Source: Actinomycetes bacterium
Lineage (GTDB): Bacteria; Actinomycetota; Coriobacteriia; Coriobacteriales; Eggerthellaceae
Assembly (NCBI GenBank): GCA_023429565.1
Contig: JAEZDJ010000022.1
Location: forward strand, 1-34,088
Length of the DNA: 34,088 bases
Reading direction: 5' to 3'
Part shown: one piece after another, positions 24,205 through 31,339 of the stretch
How positions within the stretch are numbered: the stretch's first letter is position 1
Layout of the letters: every line of letters starts with the position of its first letter
Notes under the pieces: model-generated
The model's database searches: none
What the model was told of the DNA's origin: nothing
Seen by the model: the letters and a program-made list of their open reading frames with translations, nothing else
Position numbers and translations under genes: made by a program

Positions 24205-25731
24205 TTACTCCTTACCTTCAACGGAAACGAGCGAGGCGAACTCCTCGTTCACCAGAGAGATGACTTCAGGGCTGCTTGCGCAGGCACAGATGCCGCTCGC
24301 GATGACTGCCGCAGCTCGCCGCGCCGCACGCGTCCCCAGGGAACTTCCCGCACAGGCGACGTTTTGCCAGCTGTGAGCCGGTGTCCCGAACGGAGCCGCG
24401 GCAATCCAAACCTGAGCCGTCGGAACACGCCGGCTGACATCCGAATAGTCGCTCGCGCCCATGACGGGCACAGGCGTGCGGAAAAGGGTGACAGGGTCGT
24501 CTGCCAGCAAGGTTCCCGCAGGCTGGGCAACCGCCCACTGCTCACGGTCGGACGCAGTGGGGTCCTCCCCCAGCGTCGCGCGGATGGACTCGGCAAACGC
24601 ACGCTCATCGGGAGTGGGCTCCGGTGCAGGATGAGCTTCGAGGCAGGCTCCCAGCAACGCATTCAGAGAAGGAACCATCAAGGTCGACTGGCAGGCCGTC
24701 ACCGGATGCTCCTGCACCTGCGTGCCCGTCATGAGGGCGGCTCCCCGCGCAACGTCGCTCACCCGGCCTGCGGTCAAGCGGGCTTCGGCCAAGTCTGCCG
24801 CCCGCACGAAATACCAAGACTCAGCGCGGTCTGAAATCACGTTGGGCGCAAGCGGGCCTGCGTTGTTGGCGTAAGACAGCATGACGCCCGACGGCACATG
24901 CTCGCGCAGGTAGTTTGCCCCCACGGCCATGAGCTCGCAGGCATCGGTGGCGCTGCGAGCTTCGGCGGGAGAAACAGCCGCGTGGCCGGCAATGCCTTGA
25001 AACTCGAAAGTGGTGGAAACCAATGCGGCGTACACATGCTCAGAAACCCCCGTGAAGCCCATGGGATGCCACGAAAAGCAGAGGTCGAGGGCGTCGAACA
25101 CTCCGGCGTTCGCCATGATCACCTTGCCGACCAGGGTCTCCTCGGCAGGGCACCCATACAGGCGAATCTCTGCCCGCACCCCGGCCCCGTCAAGCGTGGC
25201 AGCCGCAGCAAGCGCCGCGCCCACCGACCCCGCGGCCAGCAGGCAATGGCCACATCCGTGACCGGGACCGCCTGGAACGATTGACTGGCGGACCGGCTGG
25301 GCAGCCTGGCTCAATCCAGGCAGCGCGTCATACTCCGCGAGAATGCCGATGACGGGCCCCGGCCGGGAGCGGTTGGAAGACGTTTCACCCCCGTCAGAAG
25401 CATGATCCTTGTCACTTTTCCCTTCGGGGCATCCTTTCTCCAAATCATCGCTTCCCGTCCGATACCGGGCAATGAACGAGGTGGGGAGCTCAGGCACGGC
25501 AGGACGCTCAACCTCAAAGCCATGGGACTCCAGGGAAGCGCAAAGGGCATCGGCAGCATGATGTTCCTGTCCGGAAAGTTCCGGATGCTCCCAAAGATCG
25601 CGCGCAAGCGCGTCTATCTCCGCGCCCACCCGTGCCACGGCAGCGTCACACGACGTCACGTGATCCGCATCAACAATCGCCCCCATGCGCTGGGAGAACG
25701 AGGAGTTCCGATCATAAGCGAAGCCCGCCAT
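24205..25731 (-). CDS. M20-family amidohydrolase (AbgB-like)
   Basis: A 508-residue metal-dependent amidohydrolase. Motifs seen are HPELSGQEHHAADAL, ILAEYDALPGL, GHGCGHCLLAAGSVGAAL with the metal-binding histidines, GCPAEE with the likely catalytic glutamate pair, and GHAA in the lid domain. AbgB and its relatives cleave p-aminobenzoyl-glutamate and other N-acyl amino acids. About 30 hydrophilic residues (GSDDLEKG to SRPG) are inserted just before the ILAEYDALPG strand, where the family usually has a short turn. The ATG at 25731 is 1 nt after the stop of the permease gene, so it is part of the transporter operon. It probably releases an amino acid from the imported compound or from the product of HyuAB. 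Confidence 0.88.
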   Translation of the reverse strand: MAGFAYDRNSSFSQRMGAIVDADHVTSCDAAVARVGAEIDALARDLWEHPELSGQEHHAADALCASLESHGFEVERPAVPELPTSFIARYRTGSDDLEKGCPEGKSDKDHASDGGETSSNRSRPGPVIGILAEYDALPGLSQAAQPVRQSIVPGGPGHGCGHCLLAAGSVGAALAAAATLDGAGVRAEIRLYGCPAEETLVGKVIMANAGVFDALDLCFSWHPMGFTGVSEHVYAALVSTTFEFQGIAGHAAVSPAEARSATDACELMAVGANYLREHVPSGVMLSYANNAGPLAPNVISDRAESWYFVRAADLAEARLTAGRVSDVARGAALMTGTQVQEHPVTACQSTLMVPSLNALLGACLEAHPAPEPTPDERAFAESIRATLGEDPTASDREQWAVAQPAGTLLADDPVTLFRTPVPVMGASDYSDVSRRVPTAQVWIAAAPFGTPAHSWQNVACAGSSLGTRAARRAAAVIASGICACASSPEVISLVNEEFASLVSVEGKE

Positions 25732-25732
25732 G

Positions 25733-26533
25733 TCACATCGCCTTCGCAAGCCCCACCGTGCGGTCCAGCACCACCAGGACCACGATGGACACCACAATGA
25801 AGATGACCGACACGGCAGTGACCGCCGGATCGAACGTCTGCTCTATGTAGTTGAAAATACGCACCGACACGGGCGTGTTGGCCGCAGACGACAGAAACAG
25901 GGAAATGGACACCTCGCCAAAGCTGGTCACCGCGGCAAACACGGCACCCGCCACGATCCCCGGCCGAATGAGGGGCATCGTCACATGGCGGAAGGTGTAT
26001 CCGGCCTTCGCCCCCAAACTCATCGAAGCGTCTTCAAGCCTGACGTTGAAACCAGCCATGCTGGCATTCACGCACCGGACGACATACGGGAGAGCGACGA
26101 CACATTGGCCCAGCGCCATGGTCCACAACGATCCGTTCATCCCCACAGCGCTGAACACATAGAGCAGCGCGATTCCCAAAACGATCTGAGGGACCATGAG
26201 CGGCGACATGATGAAGCTTTGCAGAAGGCTCGAAAAACGACCTTGCAGGCGACGCAGGCCATAGGCCGCGAACGTGCCGAGGATCACCGTGATGGGCGTG
26301 ACGATGAGAAGCAGGAACAGCGATGTCTGGATGGCACGCATCCACCCCCGGCTGGCAAACACCTCTTGAAACCACACAAGAGAAAAGCCCGAAGGGGGCA
26401 CCTCTGGAAAGGCCGTGGGTGAAAAAGCAGAGAAGACTATCACCAAGATGGGCAGCGCCAAAAAGATGAAGATGACGATTCCCGCACAGCTCGCAAGGAG
26501 GGACGACGCCTCGACATGCCTTCTGCTAGCCAT
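25733..26533 (-). CDS. ABC transporter permease, spermidine/putrescine (PotC) type
   Basis: A 266-residue permease with about six membrane segments (the first at residues 15-38) and an EAA-type cytoplasmic loop around DASMSLGAKAGYTFRHVTMPLIR (described from residue ~170). It overlaps the preceding permease gene by 8 bp, and its stop is 1 nt before the M20 ATG. PotC-type permeases also serve importers for thiamine, iron, phosphonates and other compounds, so the cargo is open. Confidence 0.88.
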   Translation of the reverse strand: MASRRHVEASSLLASCAGIVIFIFLALPILVIVFSAFSPTAFPEVPPSGFSLVWFQEVFASRGWMRAIQTSLFLLLIVTPITVILGTFAAYGLRRLQGRFSSLLQSFIMSPLMVPQIVLGIALLYVFSAVGMNGSLWTMALGQCVVALPYVVRCVNASMAGFNVRLEDASMSLGAKAGYTFRHVTMPLIRPGIVAGAVFAAVTSFGEVSISLFLSSAANTPVSVRIFNYIEQTFDPAVTAVSVIFIVVSIVVLVVLDRTVGLAKAM

Positions 26534-27380
26534 AGACCTTCACCTCCCAACACTTCAGCACACGCTCGACCGGCGCGATGATGGCAAATACCACCACAAG
26601 CAGCACGATGGCCATGGCTCCCGCCATGCGCAGGTCGCTTATCTGCAATGCCTGCTGGTAGATGCCCAGGGGAAGGAGCGGCTGCATTCCTCCGATCATC
26701 AACGGAGTAATGTAGCTGCCCGCCGCAAGCGCAAACACGATAACGGCACCGTTGATTGCGCCGGGAAAGGTGAGCGGCAGCACGACTTTGAAGAACGTGC
26801 GTACCGGGCCAGCACCCAGAACGAGCGATGCCCGCTTGACGTTGCCCCCCACCTCCCCCATGGACGTGACCAAAGGGATGACGGCATAGGGCAGCAGCAC
26901 CTGAACATAGGCGATGATCACCGCTGGCATGTTCCACAGCATGGTGACCGGCTGGCCGATGAGCCCCAGCGTCTCAAGGACCTGGTTCACCAGGCCGTTG
27001 TTCGAGAGCAGGACGACCCAGGCAAACGAGCGGACCACCACACTGGTGAGGAGCGGGCTTATCAGCACCACGTAGAGGAGCGTGCGCACCCACGGGCGAC
27101 GGGCGTTCACCATGAGGTTCGCGGCAGGATAGGCAAGAACGAGGGTGATGGCGGTGGTCAGAAGGGCAACCCCTATCGTGACGCCAATGTCTCCCAAATA
27201 GTCCGGGCTGGTGAATATCTCAAGATAGCGGCTTGCCGTGTAGCCGTCCGCCACCTGCATCGTGGACGTTTGGTTCTGGAAGCTGATATACAGCAGCAGG
27301 GCAATGGGCACCACCATGAACACAACCAAAAAAGCAACGGCGGGCACCAATAATGCGATGGGAAGGCTTCTGGACTTCAC
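26526..27380 (-). CDS. ABC transporter permease, spermidine/putrescine (PotB) type
   Basis: A 284-residue permease with a first membrane segment at residues 7-33, a periplasmic-type loop containing SFQNQTSTMQ, and the coupling loop near GGNVKRASLVLGAGPVRTF. It starts with GTG 2 nt after the ATPase stop codon, with a GGCGAGG nearby, and overlaps the next permease by 8 bp. It should pair with the PotC-type subunit as the channel. Confidence 0.88.
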   Translation of the reverse strand: MKSRSLPIALLVPAVAFLVVFMVVPIALLLYISFQNQTSTMQVADGYTASRYLEIFTSPDYLGDIGVTIGVALLTTAITLVLAYPAANLMVNARRPWVRTLLYVVLISPLLTSVVVRSFAWVVLLSNNGLVNQVLETLGLIGQPVTMLWNMPAVIIAYVQVLLPYAVIPLVTSMGEVGGNVKRASLVLGAGPVRTFFKVVLPLTFPGAINGAVIVFALAAGSYITPLMIGGMQPLLPLGIYQQALQISDLRMAGAMAIVLLVVVFAIIAPVERVLKCWEVKVYG

Positions 27381-27382
27381 GA

Positions 27383-28480
27383 TCAGACCTCGCCTTCGGG
27401 CAAGGCGCCGTCAGTGTTCTCCACCAGGATGGCCGCCTCGTCTGCCCAACTCACATACACCTCTTGGCCAGATACCGGTATGCTGGCCACCGTCGAGGCG
27501 CCTATCTCTAACTCCAAGCTGCCACCTCCCTGCAGGTCGGCGAAGGCCTGTATGATGCTGCCGGCGTACACGATGTCGCGCAGGTTTGCCGGAACGGCCC
27601 CCTCTCGGGACTCAAAGGCAAGCCGAATCTTCTCAGGGCGGATGCATACCACGGTTCCCACGTCGGAAGCTTGGCCAGAAGCAAAGCGCAGAGGTGCTCC
27701 ATCCCGCCCAAACCACGAGGTCGATTCCCGGCAGCCATCGGCCGCGAGAATCGTCTCGGACATGTTTGCCTTGCCCAGGAAGCCTGCCACAAAACTGTTC
27801 CTGGGATGCTCGTACACTTCAAACGGCGACCCGATTTGCTGGACCCTGCCCTTGTTCATGATGCCGATGCCGTCCGACATGGTCATGGCCTCTTCTTGGT
27901 CGTGGGTCACCATGACGGTGGTCACGCCGGTTGAGCGCTGGATTCGCCGCAACTCGACCTGCATCTCCTTGCGAAGTTTGGCGTCCAGGTTTCCCAAAGG
28001 CTCGTCCAGCATCAATATGGCAGGCTCGATTGCAAGGGCGCGGGCAATGGCGACCCGCTGCTGCTGCCCCCCGGAAAGCTGATGGGGCATACGCTTCTCG
28101 AGGCCATCCAAATGGACCAGCTCAAGGCAATCGGCGACACGCCTGGCAATCTCAGACTTGGCTCGCTTTTGCACGCGAAGCCCATAGGCCACGTTTTCGA
28201 AGACGGACAGATGGGGGAAGAGGGCGTAATCCTGGAAGACCATGCCGATCTTTCGCCGGTAGGGAGGCAGGTCGGTGACGTCCTCGCCGTCTATGAGCAC
28301 CCTCCCCTCGCTTGGCGGCACAAACCCGCCCACTATGTTCAGCAGCGTGGTCTTGCCGCACCCGCTGGGTCCCAAGAGCGAGAAGAACGAGCCCTTCTCG
28401 ATGGAGTAGCTCACGTCGTCGAGTGCCTTCGCACCGCCCTGGTAGCGATGGGTGATGTTCTGTATCTCAATAAATGCCAT
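27383..28480 (-). CDS. ABC transporter ATP-binding protein, PotA/FbpC type
   Basis: A 365-residue ATPase. Walker A GPSGCGKT at 37-44, signature LSGGQQQR at 135-142, Walker B ILMLDEP at 155-161, and the H-loop in VTHDQEEA. After the ATPase core a C-terminal TOBE-like region follows (from about residue 240, with VCIRPEKIRLAF), usual for PotA-type importers. ATG 28480 is chosen for AAGGA 6 nt upstream; a TTG at 28495 overlaps that site. It lies after the binding-protein gene across a hairpin. Confidence 0.92.
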   Translation of the reverse strand: MAFIEIQNITHRYQGGAKALDDVSYSIEKGSFFSLLGPSGCGKTTLLNIVGGFVPPSEGRVLIDGEDVTDLPPYRRKIGMVFQDYALFPHLSVFENVAYGLRVQKRAKSEIARRVADCLELVHLDGLEKRMPHQLSGGQQQRVAIARALAIEPAILMLDEPLGNLDAKLRKEMQVELRRIQRSTGVTTVMVTHDQEEAMTMSDGIGIMNKGRVQQIGSPFEVYEHPRNSFVAGFLGKANMSETILAADGCRESTSWFGRDGAPLRFASGQASDVGTVVCIRPEKIRLAFESREGAVPANLRDIVYAGSIIQAFADLQGGGSLELEIGASTVASIPVSGQEVYVSWADEAAILVENTDGALPEGEV

Positions 28481-28537
28481 GGATGTTCCTTGCAACGGTC
28501 TTTCTCATTTTCATCACGCGCTTTCTCTTGAGCGCAT

Positions 28538-28568
28538 GAGAAGCGCCGATCAATAATCAGCGCTTCTC
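28538..28568 (-). terminator. Hairpin between the second binding-protein gene and its ATPase gene
   Basis: Perfect 9-bp arms GAGAAGCGC (28538-28546) and GCGCTTCTC (28560-28568), 13-nt loop. It is in the same place as the hairpin of the first transporter operon, just after the binding-protein gene, and probably sets a higher level of binding protein. Confidence 0.65.
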
Positions 28569-28638
28569 GGGCATCGCGAGTCGAAGTTCAGACGCACGGT
28601 TGCGGAGACTGGTTGTCAACCGGCAGCGGGTTTCGGCA

Positions 28639-29775
28639 TTAGCCGAAGATGGCCTGCCAGCGGCTGCTCCAGTCAGTTAGGTTCTCGGTGGCAACCTCGT
28701 AGTCAACCCAGGAAAGCTGGTTGTAGTAGTCTTCTCCCACCTGCGCCTTCTCGAGGAAGTCTGCAGCATACTCGGTGTCGTTGTTGCTCATCCCGTAAAA
28801 GGAGAGCGCGGCGTAGCGAGCCTGCACATCGGCGGAGCACAGGAAATCAAGCAGGGTGTAGGCATTCGCCAAGTTGGGTGCATTCTTCGGGATGACCCAG
28901 CTGGCGATGGCGGCAACCGGACCGTCGGTGGGATAGGCAAAGCCGATGGGAAGGCCTTGCTCCTGCCAGGCGAACGCGCGGCCGTCCCAGAACGGGACAA
29001 GGGCGATGTCGCCTCGCTGGATGAGGGTTTGCAGCGTTCCTGCGCCATCGGGATACGCGATGACGTTCTGTTTCAAGCTCTCAAGCTGCGTGAATGCACC
29101 GTCGATATCGTCCCCGTCCTTGGTGAGGGCCCAGAAGAACTGAAGCCCTGCGGAATAGGTGAGTGGGGAGATGCCCAACTGCCCGGCGTATTCCGATTTC
29201 CAGAGATCGCTCCAGGACTCTGGCGGGTTTGCAACGAGGTCGGTGCGGTAGACGATGCCGAGTTGCCCCATGGAAAAGCCTGCGGCGTACAGCTTGCCGT
29301 CAACCGTGAACCTTTCGCTGATCGAAGGCGCAAGCTGGGCAAGAGCCGGCACCCTGTCTTCGGTGAGCGCCTCCAGCAAATCGCCGTCGACCAGCTTCTG
29401 AATGGAGTCTGGCTGAAGGATGAGCAAGTCGAAAGGAACATTGTTGCCATTCGCCGCCTGCACCTTAGTCAGCCATTCCGCATCAGCGCCCGAAACGATT
29501 TGGACGTCCAGGCCGGAATCGTCGGTGAACCCGTCGAGAGCGGCGCTGTTGATGCTCTTTTCCCAATCGCCCGAATACACGCCGATGATGACGCTGTCGG
29601 TCTGGGGCAGATCGGAGGTCGAGCCGTTGTCGGACGAAGGCTGCTCCGTCGACGAACCGTCGCTGCTGCATGCGGACAGCAGGCCTCCGACCGCCACCGT
29701 CGTTCCAGCAATGCCCGCCAATTGAAGAAATTGGCGTCTCGAAAGGCGCCCGTGCGCCGTGCTGTAAATTGCCAT
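28639..29775 (-). CDS. Tat-exported lipoprotein, PotD-type substrate-binding protein
   Basis: A 378-residue extracellular binding protein of the spermidine/putrescine/iron class. A twin-arginine motif LSRRQFLQ (RR at 13-14), a hydrophobic core and a lipobox LLSAC (Cys36) are clear; a Ser/Thr-rich linker follows, then the mature domain starting SVIIGVYSGDWEKS. The ATG at 29775 follows GGAAAG by 7 nt; the frame is open further upstream without a good start. It is the first gene of an eight-gene operon with the hydrolases. A copy of the shared operator lies about 125-150 nt upstream. Cargo is unknown; from context I infer a sulfur-containing or N-acylated small molecule and not a polyamine. Confidence 0.9.
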   Translation of the reverse strand: MAIYSTAHGRLSRRQFLQLAGIAGTTVAVGGLLSACSSDGSSTEQPSSDNGSTSDLPQTDSVIIGVYSGDWEKSINSAALDGFTDDSGLDVQIVSGADAEWLTKVQAANGNNVPFDLLILQPDSIQKLVDGDLLEALTEDRVPALAQLAPSISERFTVDGKLYAAGFSMGQLGIVYRTDLVANPPESWSDLWKSEYAGQLGISPLTYSAGLQFFWALTKDGDDIDGAFTQLESLKQNVIAYPDGAGTLQTLIQRGDIALVPFWDGRAFAWQEQGLPIGFAYPTDGPVAAIASWVIPKNAPNLANAYTLLDFLCSADVQARYAALSFYGMSNNDTEYAADFLEKAQVGEDYYNQLSWVDYEVATENLTDWSSRWQAIFG

Positions 29776-29895
29776 GAAAAGTCTTTCCTTCCGTTCATGC
29801 GTTTCATCTGAACGCCTAGTTTCCAACAACAACCGGTGAGACTCGTCCCTTTGCAGGAGGAGTCTGCGTAGTGGTGAAGACAAACTATACATCAT

Positions 29896-29930
29896 AAAGT
29901 CTACTATGTTACTAGGTATATAGTAGATTT
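29896..29930 (-). promoter_or_regulatory. Shared operator, copy E, before the second transporter operon
   Basis: An inverted repeat TCTACTAT (29900-29907), 12-bp spacer, ATAGTAGA (29920-29927). Read on the minus strand the first arm gives ATAGTAGACTTT, identical over 12 bases to the cysK operator. Just upstream lies a second palindrome, GTTATC-N8-GATAAC (29943-29962). I could not fix the -35/-10 boxes. Confidence 0.65.
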
Positions 29931-30157
29931 TCGCGAACGGAAGTTATCGAAAATCTGATAACAAAGTAGTTTGGTTGGAGATAGGGCGGGAAAACGCGCC
30001 GGGAAAGCAGGGTGTGCTAGCGCTGTAAAAGCTTCTGATCGGCGCTTCATGTGACATGCCTCCGGGTTTCGCACGACGGGAGAGAGGCCAAGCGCAGGAC
30101 TCCGATCAACGGCCTTGAGAGTTTTGCACCTATGCGGGACGGCGTCCCAGCCGCAGG

Positions 30158-30271
30158 TTTTCTCCCAAGGCGAATTTCGACCGGAATTTTTCCCTCGGGC
30201 GAACAATTCGCGGAATTTTCGCCTGGGGTGAATTCCTGGATGATTTTGCGCCCGAGGAGAAAAGTCCGACG
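30158..30271. repeat. Four degenerate tandem repeats of 28-29 bp
   Basis: Units start at 30158, 30187, 30216 and 30244, each beginning TTTT and followed by a C/G block such as CTCCCAAGGCG, CCCTCGGGCG, CGCCTGGGG or GCGCCCGAGG, then AATT in the first three. The last unit ends in GAGGAGAAAA. The rest of the gene-free stretch 29931-30385 has nothing else I recognise. Confidence 0.6.
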
Positions 30272-30385
30272 TTGCCTTTCTTCCGGACCAGGCATTAGAC
30301 TTTGATGAGGATAGGATTGCAGAAGAGGCGGAAGAGTATGACCGGGAGGGAGCCCGGGACCGCCTGCTAGGAAGGGGACGGGGAC

Positions 30386-31309
30386 ATGGAGGGAAAGCCA
30401 AGAGACAAAACTAGGCGCATCGCTGTCGCTACCGGCATAGCGTGCGTCCTTGCACTCGTTGGCGTGGGGATGGCGCTGTGGCATCCATGGGAAGGTGTTT
30501 CCGGCAACGGGGCTGTCGGAGAGGAGGCGGCCGCTATGGACGAGAGCGCGGGCGCGCGGGACGGCACCTTGGCTTCCGGAGACGCTGCTGTTGGAGAAGG
30601 GAACGTGTCCTACACCGACGGCGGCATGGGAACGCGGGAGGAACGTGCCGGCTACCTTTCTCTCGATCCGCATGTCAATCGGCTCGATCCGGCTACGGAA
30701 TACGATGACGAGGCCTACCTGCATGCAAGCAAAGCCTGCATCTTCATGGGAACGGTTGTCGACGACGAGGAGGTCGTCGCTGATAAAAATCGCTTCGAGA
30801 TGCCCCGGGATCTGGCCGTCGCCGTCGACCGGGTCTACTCAGGAAATGTTTCCATGGAGGGGAAGACCGTCTCCGTGTTCTTTCCCATCTCGAGGCTTGT
30901 CGACGATGCAGGGCTCGTCACCCAATGCGGGCCTCGCGTGGAGACAGGGGGAAGCTATGTCTTCTTCTGCGACCTCGCGCAGGACTCCCTGGTGCAGGAC
31001 TGGCTCGACGACCGCTACCCCACATCTCCCGGGCTTGCCGACAGCTTTGACCTCATTGTCAGCTGGGATGCCTATTGCTTTCCTGTCAAAGAGGGACTCA
31101 TCTGCGCATGGAAGGGAATGGGCTGGGATGGAAATCCCTCTGTCCAGAAGAACAGGGATTTTGCCGAAAACCTCTTTTTCGACACACCGGGGAACACCGC
31201 CGTGCAGCCGCCGGACGCGGCCTATTACACGGCAGACGATTTCGTCCGCGCGCTCGAGACTGTAAAGGCCGCGGGACCCCTTGGAATAGCCTCCATGGAT
31301 CATCGATAA
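30386..31309 (+). CDS. Membrane-anchored extracellular protein of unknown function
   Basis: A 307-residue protein. A positively charged N-terminus (KPRDKTRR) precedes one hydrophobic segment (about 12-32), then an acidic, Ala/Gly-rich linker to about 75, then a mixed domain with a beta-rich look (ACIFMGTVVDDEEVV, LAVAVDRVYSG, VSVFFPISRLV, GSYVFFCDL). It is probably held in the membrane and exposed outside. Cys in this domain (ACIFMG, TQCGP, FFCDL, DAYCFP, LICAW) could form disulfides. I do not recognise the family. The ATG has AGGGGAC just upstream. A surface metalloprotease gene follows 30 nt later and is probably co-transcribed. Confidence 0.68.
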   Translation: MEGKPRDKTRRIAVATGIACVLALVGVGMALWHPWEGVSGNGAVGEEAAAMDESAGARDGTLASGDAAVGEGNVSYTDGGMGTREERAGYLSLDPHVNRLDPATEYDDEAYLHASKACIFMGTVVDDEEVVADKNRFEMPRDLAVAVDRVYSGNVSMEGKTVSVFFPISRLVDDAGLVTQCGPRVETGGSYVFFCDLAQDSLVQDWLDDRYPTSPGLADSFDLIVSWDAYCFPVKEGLICAWKGMGWDGNPSVQKNRDFAENLFFDTPGNTAVQPPDAAYYTADDFVRALETVKAAGPLGIASMDHR

Positions 31310-31337
31310 GGGAGAGGACTGCAGGGAGAGGACTGCA
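31310..31337 (+). repeat. 14-bp tandem duplication carrying the ribosome-binding site
   Basis: GGGAGAGGACTGCA occurs twice in a row without a mismatch, ending 2 nt before the ATG of the metalloprotease gene. Each copy holds a GGGAGAGG that could serve as a Shine-Dalgarno; the second has the better spacing (8 nt). Confidence 0.8.
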
Positions 31338-31339
31338 TA

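Noticed and set aside
28639..29775. Polyamine-specific binding protein (PotD)
   Set aside because: Only the broad class is visible. Operon partners and the operator argue against assigning polyamines.
30157..30272. CRISPR array
   Set aside because: The repeats are contiguous and degenerate with no unique spacers between identical repeats, and no cas genes are near.
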